DNA of 53,932 bases, from assembly GCA_013285945.1 (NCBI GenBank), contig JABDGP010000005.1, forward strand, positions 13,216-67,147. The letters run 5' to 3'. A model generated the notes under the pieces. The model saw only the letters and a program-made list of their open reading frames with translations, made no database searches and had not been told where the DNA came from. A program made the position numbers and the translations under genes. Below are positions 15,927 to 24,067 of this stretch, piece by piece. Source of the stretch: Bacteroidota bacterium. Lineage in GTDB: Bacteria > Bacteroidota > Bacteroidia > Cytophagales > Cyclobacteriaceae. How positions within the stretch are numbered: position 1 is the stretch's first letter; every line of letters starts with the position of its first letter.

Positions 15927-18899
15927 TCAGAAATTGATCGTTCCGATGAGAACTTCAAATAATGAAGTAGAAGGGGTCAATCCTTTTGAATATCTGAACC
16001 CGATATCCAGCTGGGGCAATAACCTCATAACGTTTACGTCAAATTTTACCTCAATTCCAGTGGACATAAACGACTGAGTAACAGCCTGACCGAATTGCCC
16101 ACTCCCAAATCCATAATCGAAAAACCCGTTTGCCCTTACTCGCTGAATATTAAGCAACGGCCCGAAAGCTACATCTGGATACCAAACAGGCAGTGTATAA
16201 TTGCCAGACATAGAGTAGAAGTCTTGGAACCGATAATTGGTTATGCCCCGTGGTAAGGGAATTTGGTTTCGAAATACATAGTTATTGGGGTCAGCCGAAA
16301 TACTTACGGATCTTGTGTATTGGTATCCCCAGTATCCCCAAAAGGAATGATGTTTAAATAAGCCCGGAAAAAATAATACACCATAAAATGAGAATTGAGC
16401 TCCAGAGTAATTACCACCATACGGAGTATTGTAGGCATCAAGAAAAAATTCCTGCCCCCACTTACTGTTAATATCGCGTCTGCTTTGCTTCAAAAGTCTA
16501 TATCCTGACAAGGAGAAATGGTTGTATACTAAATTTCCATTTCCTTGATAGTCAACATAGGGGTAAATAAAGGTGGTTGTGTCTTTACCCTTTATATATA
16601 CCTCAGCAGGAATGTATCTCGAGTTGTTAAATAAATTTTGGAAGCCTGTAACTTGGGTAAGCCCAACGGCATTGCCTACTGTAACATTACCAACGTACTT
16701 TGACGTGGTCGTTACAAATGGAATACGAAGTCCTCCCTCCATATTTTTTTCCTTCCAAGTGAAAGTCAGATTCTTCGGTGGCAAATATTTTATAGTACTG
16801 TCATTTGCATTCACGATTGAGGTGACAATATTACCTTCATTTACTTTTCGATTACTTTGACTCGCTGTAAAGTCAATAATCGGATACCAACCCTGATAAC
16901 TTACTGCTGCTTGCCATGAACCGGTATTTTCGGTTTTATCAAAAAGATATCCTGCGCTGATAGTTGTTGTGCTTAACAAATCCTGAGATGTCACACCGAC
17001 AAATGCGGTTGTTAGTGTTGTGCTTACAGTTCCTCCCCAGCTGTAAGGGTTAATCATCCCTTTCCACCGATGATACCGTTTTACATCATATTGTTGCTGT
17101 GGTATATTTTTTAGAAGTGAGGGGTTTCCTTCCTGCTCAACCAGATAACCGAAATCGTTCTTCGGCTGACTCAGTTGTTTCCATGATTTCCATGTTGAAG
17201 GATTGAACTGTATCTTAGCAACATCAAGTCCATCGCGGCTCTGCTCATTGTAATATATTAATTTTCCATCGCGCGAAACCGTTGGGTTATAGGCTCCATA
17301 CTTACTACATGTAATCTGAAACCGATTCCCGGACTTAATCTCAAGTGCATAGATATTGTCGATGCCGCTGATGGGTGAGTTGTATAAGATGTAATCACCA
17401 AAAGGAACAGGATACCCGATGTTTTCATTCGAAAAATCAGTGAGCTTGACTAATCCCCCGGTTTCAAGATTAAATTTCACAATTGCCTTACCTTGCTTAT
17501 TGGTCAACAGTGCTACAATTTCCTTTCCGTCGTCCGTCCATCGCGGCATGGAGATAAAATCGTTGTCTGGATTATCAAACTCCTTCAACACACGACCGCT
17601 GAAATAATCCAGCACCACCAGTTTTGTTTTGTATTCAAGGCTTGTTTCTACGGTTACAACTCTATATCCATCAGAAGAAATGGCAGCAGAAGCATAACGG
17701 GCATCAGACTCAAAGACTTTTTTTTCTCCTATGCCGAGATCAAAGCCCACAATAGTGGAATAATTCCTAACCAGCCAGCGAGGGTCATAACGGAACTCAT
17801 TCCAAACTATGCGGCTATTCGCAGCCGATTGCATCCCCGATTCGTTGATGATCCCCTGAGTATAAGCCGTTCGTTCATCTCCATCTTTTAGCAACACCAA
17901 TTTTTCAATATCGCCTATACCCACCTTGCGCACGGCAATGCTTCCATCCTCCAGTTCTTGCGGATACATATAGTCGGTATAGGCCTTGGTCGTCCTGGGG
18001 TTAACTCGCTCAAATGATGTAAGCTTCAATGTGTCTTGCTGTGCCTTCCATTCTTTTTGTAAGTCGGCTACCATCTCTTTATAAAGATCTTTCACGTAAA
18101 GGCCTGTCTCTTTTTTAAGAGCTGATGAAAAACGAAATGGGAGAAAAGATACATTCCATGCCCGCGCTGTCACCTTATCCCATATCATGGGGTCGTTTGT
18201 CCTTTTTCGCAAATACGAAACCATGTGATAGCCCAATACATAATGATCGTTGATGTTGTTTTTATAAGAACGCAGGTACTGCTTGTGGTAATTAAACACA
18301 CGGCCCTCTTGTAAATTAGTACGCAGCACAAGGTCGAAGTTGGGAATACGACCGCGGCCTGCCTGACTGAAGGCAGTTTCTGTAGCTACCGCGTCTCCCT
18401 CCCAAAACCATTGTGGCGCAGCCACATAAGCCATTCCGGCAAGAACATTATAGCCAAACACGTACCTGGCGATTTTGTTAAAACCGCGGGTAGCATGTTG
18501 AAACTGTGCCATGTGCCGATACTCATGTGTTGCCAATAAGTTGAGCCAGTCATTGTTACCCACAAAATTGTAGTTCTGCGAGGGCATGGCATAAAACTCA
18601 GCCCTGCGCGGTGTGATGGTCACAAACGCATTTGACAGCGCCGACTGGTTTTGCAGGATCACCGAAATCTTCGGAGGCAATGAGCCTATGGTTCGCGCTT
18701 CTGGTACACGGATGGTTTCCAGCGTGTTGGCCATTCGTTGTGCTTGTGTATCAAAGCCTTGCGGGTAAAGTATTCGAAATGAAGGAGTATTGATTTGATA
18801 CCATTTCAGAGATGGCGGATTAGTCTCACTCACAACAGCCTCCTGAGCACGAACGGCAAAACTGACCAGGGTAACCAAAGCAAAAACCAACTTCTTCAT
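15927..18899 (-). CDS. Putative MA-clan zinc peptidase / TolB-like propeller / outer-membrane barrel protein
   Basis: 990 residues with a signal peptide (about 1-18). Residues about 30-300 look like a peptidase of the MA (gluzincin) clan: LLATHEYRHMAQF supplies HExxH (His125, Glu126, His129) and, 38 residues on, QWFWEGDAVATE matches the W-x-x-EG-x-A third-ligand helix (Glu167). About 310-640 reads as TolB/PD40-type propeller blades (SRDGKLIYYNEQSRDG and similar). From about 650 the sequence alternates aromatic/polar strands and ends in Phe (LIGTINF), as an outer-membrane beta-barrel does. The three parts would give an outer-membrane-anchored protein with a periplasmic or surface peptidase head. 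Enzyme activity is inferred from motifs. It is alone on its transcript, upstream of nothing related. Confidence 0.75.
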   Translation of the reverse strand: MKKLVFALVTLVSFAVRAQEAVVSETNPPSLKWYQINTPSFRILYPQGFDTQAQRMANTLETIRVPEARTIGSLPPKISVILQNQSALSNAFVTITPRRAEFYAMPSQNYNFVGNNDWLNLLATHEYRHMAQFQHATRGFNKIARYVFGYNVLAGMAYVAAPQWFWEGDAVATETAFSQAGRGRIPNFDLVLRTNLQEGRVFNYHKQYLRSYKNNINDHYVLGYHMVSYLRKRTNDPMIWDKVTARAWNVSFLPFRFSSALKKETGLYVKDLYKEMVADLQKEWKAQQDTLKLTSFERVNPRTTKAYTDYMYPQELEDGSIAVRKVGIGDIEKLVLLKDGDERTAYTQGIINESGMQSAANSRIVWNEFRYDPRWLVRNYSTIVGFDLGIGEKKVFESDARYASAAISSDGYRVVTVETSLEYKTKLVVLDYFSGRVLKEFDNPDNDFISMPRWTDDGKEIVALLTNKQGKAIVKFNLETGGLVKLTDFSNENIGYPVPFGDYILYNSPISGIDNIYALEIKSGNRFQITCSKYGAYNPTVSRDGKLIYYNEQSRDGLDVAKIQFNPSTWKSWKQLSQPKNDFGYLVEQEGNPSLLKNIPQQQYDVKRYHRWKGMINPYSWGGTVSTTLTTAFVGVTSQDLLSTTTISAGYLFDKTENTGSWQAAVSYQGWYPIIDFTASQSNRKVNEGNIVTSIVNANDSTIKYLPPKNLTFTWKEKNMEGGLRIPFVTTTSKYVGNVTVGNAVGLTQVTGFQNLFNNSRYIPAEVYIKGKDTTTFIYPYVDYQGNGNLVYNHFSLSGYRLLKQSRRDINSKWGQEFFLDAYNTPYGGNYSGAQFSFYGVLFFPGLFKHHSFWGYWGYQYTRSVSISADPNNYVFRNQIPLPRGITNYRFQDFYSMSGNYTLPVWYPDVAFGPLLNIQRVRANGFFDYGFGSGQFGQAVTQSFMSTGIEVKFDVNVMRLLPQLDIGFRYSKGLTPSTSLFEVLIGTINF

Positions 18900-18990
18900 A
18901 GGCCAAAATAAAACGCAAAAGCTACATCCAAATTTTGGAATCGTAAAACTCTTATTATCAGCCGATGCCTTTAATGTTTACTTTTGAAAG

Positions 18991-19113
18991 ATGTTTAGAA
19001 AGCTAAAAGAGTATTATCAGCAATACAAGGAATACGTACGGGTGGACTTGGTAATGTATGGTGTGATGATTCTGCTCATCATGTTGTACTTCATTTATTC
19101 CGTTCTTTTCTAA
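18991..19113 (+). CDS. 40-residue single-helix membrane microprotein
   Basis: The frame encodes a charged, tyrosine-rich amphipathic head (MFRKLKEYYQQYKEYVRVD) followed by one hydrophobic helix (LVMYGVMILLIMLYFIYSVLF) and the stop. TACTTTTG at 18979-18986 is an exact match to the TAnnTTTG promoter element only 4 nt before the ATG, so if used the mRNA would be nearly leaderless. The clean head-plus-helix structure, the promoter match and the otherwise empty surroundings support a real small gene. Family and function unknown. Confidence 0.5.
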   Translation: MFRKLKEYYQQYKEYVRVDLVMYGVMILLIMLYFIYSVLF

Positions 19114-19195
19114 GACAAAAAAAGGCTCTAGGCTCCCCAAGGCTTCTGTTACATGTCAATTAGATTTATTAGAATTTAAAGGTCATCTGTCCATA

Positions 19196-19262
19196 ATTAG
19201 GTGGCTCCGAGCTGGCTAAACTACGAGCCGTTGTAACCCAGGATACGGTAACGACCACTAAT
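19196..19262. other. Possible structured RNA element
   Basis: A 67-nt, comparatively GC-rich island in an AT-rich gap. The ends pair as ATTA-(G)-GTGG (19196-19204) with CCACTAAT (19255-19262), an 8-bp stem with one bulged G. Inside, GGCT (19214-19217) pairs with AGCC (19226-19229) around an 8-nt loop, and a weaker ACC/GGT hairpin follows. This would make a three-way junction on either strand. The rest of 19114-19445 shows no gene I can support. Confidence 0.25.
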
Positions 19263-19445
19263 CTCAAGAAAGCTTTCCATTGATAGTCTTACGAAGCAGA
19301 ATAAAGAAAATAGTAGTAGTTTGCTCACAAGTTGGTGGGTTAATTTGGTAATTGGTTATTTAAGTACGATCAGTTTTATGGATGAACTAAAGATCAAAGT
19401 CCAAAATTTTACTCGCCCTCAATTCTGTTTAATAAAAATGATTTT

Positions 19446-20222
19446 ATGATTAAAAAACGACTCAAGACCCTGTTTGTAATTACTCTGCTATTTTCTGCTT
19501 ATACAACACAAGCGCAAAAGGACTATGCATTAACAGCCAAAGGCGATACCCTTCGTGGCGAGTTAAGGATAGTTACCTACGACCAATTTGATCGGTTACA
19601 AATAACAAAGGATGGAAAGAGAACTAGCTACACAGCTTTGCAAGTTAAGGGATTTGAATTGGCCGGCGATATTTATCAATCGATACGATATCAAGATACA
19701 TATCGATTTATGCGAATAATAAAATCTGGGTATCTGAGTATGTATGCTTTCAGCCTGGATAAGACCAACTCGTGGGACGGTCAGTATTTATATAAGAAGG
19801 ACGGAAAGGGCACTGAAGTACCGAACCTTGGCTTCAAGAAAATAATGACAAAGTTCCTGTCCGACTGTCCAGATATCAAAGATCAAATAGAGCAAGGCGG
19901 CAAACGGGAACTCGAAAAGATTGTCGATCTCTATAACACGTGCATTCAAACTAAAACTGAAAACCTATCCTCTGCACCGGCACATCCTGCAGTGATTGAT
20001 CCTGAAAAAATCCTTGCTGTTAAGAATCTGACTTCTAAAGTTGAGGCTGAAGACTTCCCGTCCAAAAAAGACGCGCTAGACCTACTCAGGGACATCCAAT
20101 CGAAGGTTTCGAAGAACGAATCAGTGCCGAATTACCTAACAGAGGGACTGAAATCATACCTGGGAACAAACACTTCGTTGACGAAAGACCTTGAATCTCT
20201 GATTGCTCTATTGAAGAAATAA
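19446..20222 (+). CDS. Secreted protein of unknown function
   Basis: 258 residues with a cleavable signal peptide (about 1-23, ending TTQAQ). The mature N-terminal half begins KDYALTAKGDTLRGEL, a beta-rich opening seen in many secreted Bacteroidota proteins of unknown function. Single Cys residues occur at SDCPD and NTCIQ. The C-terminal third is predicted helical and lysine/aspartate-rich. No catalytic motif is seen. The stop overlaps the tail of the convergent DoxX gene by 15 bp, and a hairpin with a T-rich tail follows directly. A 330-bp AT-rich gap precedes it without an exact TAnnTTTG box. Confidence 0.7.
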   Translation: MIKKRLKTLFVITLLFSAYTTQAQKDYALTAKGDTLRGELRIVTYDQFDRLQITKDGKRTSYTALQVKGFELAGDIYQSIRYQDTYRFMRIIKSGYLSMYAFSLDKTNSWDGQYLYKKDGKGTEVPNLGFKKIMTKFLSDCPDIKDQIEQGGKRELEKIVDLYNTCIQTKTENLSSAPAHPAVIDPEKILAVKNLTSKVEAEDFPSKKDALDLLRDIQSKVSKNESVPNYLTEGLKSYLGTNTSLTKDLESLIALLKK

Positions 20223-20615
20223 GGGCAGATACTTCCTGATTGGCTGGGGGATCTGCCCTTTACTTTTCCAAAAAGAAATCAGTGAACAAATCAAAACAAT
20301 TAATGCGTAAAGGAATAATTGACCGTGATCTCCCTGCACTTCAATACCCAGCAACGTCAAATGCATACCAATCGCACCCACCATTAATCCGATAGCAATC
20401 ACCGAGCCTAGCCAAACCGTTGCTGAAAGCAAAATCAAAACAGAAGCAATTAATTCCATAACCCCCACGCCTATCCTTCCCCAAGGTTCCATTCCAACCT
20501 GGGTAAAAATATAAACTGACTCGGCCGATGCCGTGAATTTGAAAAACAAGGTCTGCAGAAGAATTATTGCTGCCACAATGCGTGCAAGCCAGAAAATGAT
20601 GGATTGTGTTTTCAT
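20208..20615 (-). CDS. DoxX-like four-helix membrane protein
   Basis: 135 residues with four membrane helices and features of the DoxX/MauE-like family: an N-terminal LARIVAAIILLQTLFFKFTASAESVYIF segment, GRIGVGVMELIASVLIL in helix 2, and a third helix leading to a conserved LGIEVQGDHG loop. Members are linked to quinone or thiol redox processes, but most are uncharacterised and none of that can be shown here. It stands alone; its last five codons overlap the convergent upstream gene, and the neighbour's terminator hairpin lies inside its coding sequence. Confidence 0.8.
   Translation of the reverse strand: MKTQSIIFWLARIVAAIILLQTLFFKFTASAESVYIFTQVGMEPWGRIGVGVMELIASVLILLSATVWLGSVIAIGLMVGAIGMHLTLLGIEVQGDHGQLFLYALIVLICSLISFWKSKGQIPQPIRKYLPLFLQ
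20223..20265 (+). terminator. Hairpin terminator after the 19446 gene
   Basis: GGGCAGAT (20223-20230) pairs with ATCTGCCC (20251-20258), starting right after the plus-strand stop; TTTACTTTTCC follows. The loop is 20 nt, longer than usual. The hairpin sits within the 3' coding end of the DoxX gene. Confidence 0.6.
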
Positions 20616-20679
20616 AGTATGAATTACGCTTAATACCAGCCTTTAGATTGTCTGTCATCCGACAGAAATAAAGATAGCT

Positions 20680-21240
20680 TTAATCATTGAAGAAGTTCAT
20701 AGTGCGCTCCGCTCCAATCGTGCAAAAGGAATAAATCATTTCGCCAGCTTTGTCCATCATCACAGGTAATGCCTTGAACTCTTCTGATGAAAAATTGCTT
20801 AGTACAAAGTCAGCTTGTTGTCCTTTCGAAAAATTATTCCCCACCCCAAAACGAAGCCTGGAGTAATCTTGTCCACCCAATAATTGTTCAATGTTTTTTA
20901 ATCCATTATGTCCGGCCGAACTTCCCTTCGTACGCATCCGCAAACTCCCAAATGGCAATGCAATGTCGTCTACCACAATCAACAGATTCTCTTTCCCTAT
21001 TTTTAGATCTTGAAGCCAATACGACACTGCTTTACCGCTCAGGTTCATATAGGTATTGGGTTTGATCAAATGCAATTGTCGTCCCTTGTATTTCAGTTCG
21101 GCCCGATCAGCAAGGCGATGTGTCTCAAATTTTACTTTATGATTGTCAGCTATGCGATCGAGTGTCAGAAATCCGATATTATGCCGGGTAAGTTCATACT
21201 CAGGCCCAATATTTCCCAAGCCAACAATCAGGTATTTCAT
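20680..21240 (-). CDS. pth: Peptidyl-tRNA hydrolase
   Basis: 186 residues, the standard bacterial Pth size. The N-terminal [18 protein letters not shown] contains the catalytic His20 and the Asn that follows; [15 protein letters not shown] and [10 protein letters not shown] are the other conserved blocks. The enzyme releases peptides from stalled peptidyl-tRNAs in the cytoplasm and is essential. It follows the L25 gene (the rplY-pth pairing is common in bacteria) but a strong terminator lies between them, so it may need its own promoter, which I could not identify with confidence in 21241-21300. Confidence 0.95.
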   Translation of the reverse strand: MKYLIVGLGNIGPEYELTRHNIGFLTLDRIADNHKVKFETHRLADRAELKYKGRQLHLIKPNTYMNLSGKAVSYWLQDLKIGKENLLIVVDDIALPFGSLRMRTKGSSAGHNGLKNIEQLLGGQDYSRLRFGVGNNFSKGQQADFVLSNFSSEEFKALPVMMDKAGEMIYSFCTIGAERTMNFFND

Positions 21241-21294
21241 TAATGAATAAAGGAATGATTTATAAGGTTGTAATTAACGACTAATCTGCCTGAC

Positions 21295-21331
21295 AATAAA
21301 AAATCCCGCTCCGAAAAATCAGAGCGGGATT
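21295..21331 (-). terminator. Rho-independent terminator after rplY
   Basis: AATCCCGCTC (21302-21311) pairs perfectly with GAGCGGGATT (21322-21331) over a 10-nt loop. On the minus strand the stem runs into a T-rich tract ending ATTG. Confidence 0.85.
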
Positions 21332-21350
21332 CGAGTTTATCAAAAGGAGT

Positions 21351-22049
21351 TTATTTTTTTCCCTTTTCCTCTTTCTTAGGAGCTTCTGCTTTCTTAGCAT
21401 CGGCAGCCGGAGCAGCGGCGCCAGCAGCCGGAGCGGCAGCACCTGCGGCAGGAGCAGCAGCACCTTCAGCCGGTGCGGCAGCGGCAGCTTCTTCAGCCAG
21501 CTTAGCAGCGCGCGAAACTTCTACTGAAGCAATTGCAGCAGCCTTTGGATCCAGGAATTCGAGGTTAGCGATTTTCATATCACCTACTTTAATAGCATGG
21601 TGAAAATCGAGTGAAGAACAATCCACATCAATATGATCGGGCATATCTTTTGGCAATGCGTATATTTTCAACGCAGCACGTTTTCTCACCAACAAGCCGC
21701 CTTTAGCAACGCCGGGAGCCTGGCCTACCAAGCGAGTCGGGATTTGCATTTTAATTTTGCGGTCTTCGCTGATACGCAAAAAGTCTACGTGAAGGATGAT
21801 CTCACTTACAGGATGGAACTGAATCTCCTGCATAATAGCCTGACATTCTTCACCTTCAATATTCAGGTGAACAAAATGGGCTTCGTTGGTATATACCAAA
21901 TCACGAAACAGGATCACCGGTGCATAAAAATGCACTTGCGTATCCCCACCATAAAGCACACACGGCACATGACCTTCTTCCCTTACTTTTTGGGCGTCAT
22001 TCTTGCCGAGATTTGCTCTTCGATACCCTATAATCTCAACAGTTTTCAT
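21351..22049 (-). CDS. rplY: 50S ribosomal protein L25 (general stress protein Ctc form)
   Basis: 232 residues, the long CTC form. The N-terminal L25 domain (1-95) binds 5S rRNA, with VPCVLYGG and EIQFHPVSEIILHVDFLRI. The TL5 C-terminal domain follows (about 100-185: IPTRLVGQAPGVAKGG, KDMPDHIDVDCSSL, HAIKVGDM). The last 45 residues are a low-complexity tail of Ala/Pro/Gly repeats (AAAPAAG repeated) closing in a lysine-rich KKEEKGKK; such tails vary widely among Bacteroidota L25 proteins. Starts 36 bp after prs and ends at a strong terminator, so prs-rplY is one unit. Confidence 0.96.
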   Translation of the reverse strand: MKTVEIIGYRRANLGKNDAQKVREEGHVPCVLYGGDTQVHFYAPVILFRDLVYTNEAHFVHLNIEGEECQAIMQEIQFHPVSEIILHVDFLRISEDRKIKMQIPTRLVGQAPGVAKGGLLVRKRAALKIYALPKDMPDHIDVDCSSLDFHHAIKVGDMKIANLEFLDPKAAAIASVEVSRAAKLAEEAAAAAPAEGAAAPAAGAAAPAAGAAAPAADAKKAEAPKKEEKGKK

Positions 22050-22085
22050 AATTAATTAAGTTTAAAGTTTAACAAGTAAAAAATT

Positions 22086-23015
22086 TTAAAGTCTTATAAA
22101 TAAGGAGCTAATCGATTCATGGTCGTGAATTTTTCTGATCGCTTTCGCGAAAAGATCTGATACGCTCAATACTTTGATTTTTGAAGATTGTATCTTTAGT
22201 GGGATGGTATCTGTAACTGCCATCTCTGACAACTGAGAATTTTCAATATTCTCATATGCCTTGCCCGATAACACCGGATGGGTACAAACCGCCCGCACGG
22301 AATTGGCTCCCTTGTCTTTTAACAAAGCTGCCGCCTTACAAATCGTTCCAGCAGTATCCACCAAGTCATCAACTAAAATCACGTCCTTTCCCTCTACTTC
22401 CCCAATCAACCGCATGCTTTCAATTTTATTAGCTTCCCGGCGGTACTTATCACAAACTGCTAGTTCAGCATCGAAGAATTTCGCAAAACTCCGCGCACGT
22501 TTGATACCACCTACATCGGGGGAAGCAAACATGATATTCTTCAGGTTGAGCGATTTGAGATAAGGAACAAAAATGTAATTGCCATCCAAATGATCCACTG
22601 GAATATCAAAAAAACCCTGAATCTGGTCGGCATGTAAATCGCAAGTCATCAAGCGGTCTGCACCAGCGGCCGAAATCAGATTTGCAATCAACTTGGCTGC
22701 AATAGCTACCCTTGGCTTGTCTTTGCGATCTTGGCGGGCGTACCCAAAATAGGGAATAATGACATTTACATTTTGGGCACTGGCACGTCTTGCTGCGTCA
22801 ATCATGAGCATCAACTCCAATAGATTATCTGCAGGTGCAAACGTAGACTGAACTAGGAATATATCGTGGCCGCGTACCGATTCTGAAATGTAGGGCGACA
22901 TCTCACCATCGCTGAAATGCTGATAGTTTACCTTACCCAACGGTTCACCGTAAGCATCAGCAATTTTCTCTGCCAAGTAAGTAGTCGCGCTTCCGGAAAA
23001 TATCTTTACAGCCAT
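22086..23015 (-). CDS. prs: Ribose-phosphate pyrophosphokinase (PRPP synthase)
   Basis: 309 residues, class I PRPP synthase. It makes 5-phosphoribosyl diphosphate from ribose 5-phosphate and ATP, the precursor of nucleotides, His, Trp and NAD. Visible motifs: the N-terminal SGSATTYLAEKIAD, FGYARQDRK of the ATP site, CDLHADQIQGFFDIPVDHLDG of the flexible and metal-binding region, and the PRPP loop VILVDDLVDTAGT. The start codon lies only about 10 nt after the T tract of a hairpin that follows tRNA-Gln, so expression may depend on read-through. Downstream is rplY. Confidence 0.97.
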   Translation of the reverse strand: MAVKIFSGSATTYLAEKIADAYGEPLGKVNYQHFSDGEMSPYISESVRGHDIFLVQSTFAPADNLLELMLMIDAARRASAQNVNVIIPYFGYARQDRKDKPRVAIAAKLIANLISAAGADRLMTCDLHADQIQGFFDIPVDHLDGNYIFVPYLKSLNLKNIMFASPDVGGIKRARSFAKFFDAELAVCDKYRREANKIESMRLIGEVEGKDVILVDDLVDTAGTICKAAALLKDKGANSVRAVCTHPVLSGKAYENIENSQLSEMAVTDTIPLKIQSSKIKVLSVSDLFAKAIRKIHDHESISSLFIRL

Positions 23016-23025
23016 TTTTTTAACT

Positions 23026-23055
23026 AAAAACCCGCCCTGCTTTACTGAGGCGGGT
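23026..23055 (-). terminator. Terminator or attenuator between tRNA-Gln and prs
   Basis: GGCGGGT (23049-23055) pairs with ACCCGCC (23030-23036) over a 12-nt loop, and on the minus strand the stem ends in TTTTT. It is placed between the tRNA 3' end and the prs start, 10 nt before the prs ATG. Confidence 0.7.
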
Positions 23056-23060
23056 CCGAT

Positions 23061-23134
23061 TGGTTGTCCTACTAGGATTCGAACCTAGAAAAGCAGAATC
23101 AAAATCTGCTGTGTTACCATTACACCATAGGACA
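23061..23134 (-). tRNA. tRNA-Gln (anticodon TTG)
   Basis: 74 nt with encoded CCA (minus strand of 23061-23063). The acceptor stem TGTCCTA/TAGGACA is fully paired, the D arm contains TGGTGTAATGGTAACA, the anticodon stem GCAGA/TCTGC encloses the loop TTTTGAT with anticodon TTG, and the T arm CTAGG-TTCGAAT-CCTAG is canonical. The U1-A72 first pair is typical of tRNA-Gln. Confidence 0.97.
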
Positions 23135-23164
23135 ATAAACACCCAAAACCTGAATTTTGGAGCG

Positions 23165-23172
23165 CAAAGGTA
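23165..23172 (-). promoter_or_regulatory. -7 box of the tRNA-Gln transcript
   Basis: Minus-strand TACCTTTG, followed by C, is an excellent match to the Bacteroidota consensus TAnnTTTG, 31 nt upstream of the mature tRNA 5' end. Confidence 0.55.
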
Positions 23173-23210
23173 GGATTATTTTTGAAAACGGAAAACGCCT
23201 TTTCGGAACG

Positions 23211-23978
23211 TTATTCGCCTCCTCCCACAACTACTTCATAGCTGGTCATCATAGCCGAAAAATACTCTCGGTTCATACGCGCAATGTTTGTAACCGAAAT
23301 CCCCTTGGGGCATTCTGCCTCGCAGGCGCGTGTGTTAGTACAAGAACCAAAGCCCTCAGAATCCATTTGAGCTACCATTTTCTCCGCGCGCTCTTTCTTT
23401 TCAGCCTGACCTTGTGGTAAAAGGGCTAATTGAGAGACTTTTGCGCTTACAAACAGCATAGCCGAAGCATTTTTGCAAGCAGCTACGCAGGCACCGCAGC
23501 CAATACATGCCGCGGCATCGAAGGCTTCATCAGCTATTTTTTTAGGAATCGGAATTTCATTTGCATCAGGAACACCACCGGTATTTACGCTTACGTATCC
23601 GCCGGCTTGTTGAATACGATCAAAAGCGCTCCGGTCAACGACCAGATCTTTAATGATGGGAAATGCTTTGGCACGCCATGGTTCAACAGTAATCGTCTCA
23701 CCATCCTTAAAAGTGCGCATGTGAAGCTGGCAAGTTGTCGTCTGAAGCGGCCCATGCGGGTGACCATTGATATAAAGACTACACATGCCGCAAATACCTT
23801 CGCGGCAGTCGTGATCAAAATGAATTGGCTCCTCCCCTTTTTTTATAAGACTTGTGTTTAAAACATCCAACATTTCAAGAAAAGACATATCGGATGAAAC
23901 ATGGTCTGCCTGGTAAGTCTTAAACCCTCCCTTGGTATCCTTGTTTTTTTGTCTCCAAACTTTAAGTGTAATATTCAT
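23211..23978 (-). CDS. sdhB: Succinate dehydrogenase/fumarate reductase iron-sulfur subunit
   Basis: 255 residues. Three Fe-S sites are visible: CREGICGMC with a later C (QTTTC) for the [2Fe-2S] cluster, [11 protein letters not shown] for [4Fe-4S], and [15 protein letters not shown] completing the [3Fe-4S] site. It passes electrons from the flavoprotein SdhA to menaquinone via the membrane subunit. Last gene of sdhCAB, separated from sdhA by 89 bp that contain an unusual repeated sequence. Likely a class B (menaquinone-linked) enzyme, as is usual in Bacteroidota. Confidence 0.96.
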   Translation of the reverse strand: MNITLKVWRQKNKDTKGGFKTYQADHVSSDMSFLEMLDVLNTSLIKKGEEPIHFDHDCREGICGMCSLYINGHPHGPLQTTTCQLHMRTFKDGETITVEPWRAKAFPIIKDLVVDRSAFDRIQQAGGYVSVNTGGVPDANEIPIPKKIADEAFDAAACIGCGACVAACKNASAMLFVSAKVSQLALLPQGQAEKKERAEKMVAQMDSEGFGSCTNTRACEAECPKGISVTNIARMNREYFSAMMTSYEVVVGGGE

Positions 23979-23988
23979 AGTTCGTTAT

Positions 23989-24057
23989 GTTATCGGTTAT
24001 TAGTTAAGCGTTATCAGTTATTAATCAATGTGTCTCCATTAACAAATAACGGATAAC
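23989..24057. repeat. Direct and inverted AT-rich repeats between sdhA and sdhB
   Basis: GTTATCGGTTATTAGT (23989-24004) recurs 21 bp later as GTTATCAGTTATTAAT (24010-24025). An inverted copy AATAACGGATAAC lies at 24045-24057 and can pair with GTTATCGGTTATT (23989-24001) with one mismatch in 13. It could be an RNA-processing or stabilising stem in the sdh mRNA. Confidence 0.6.
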
Positions 24058-24067
24058 TATTAACGTC

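Noticed and set aside
21395-21490. GC-rich Ala/Pro repeat region as a foreign insertion
   Set aside because: It is the in-frame low-complexity tail of L25, which is common and variable in this group.
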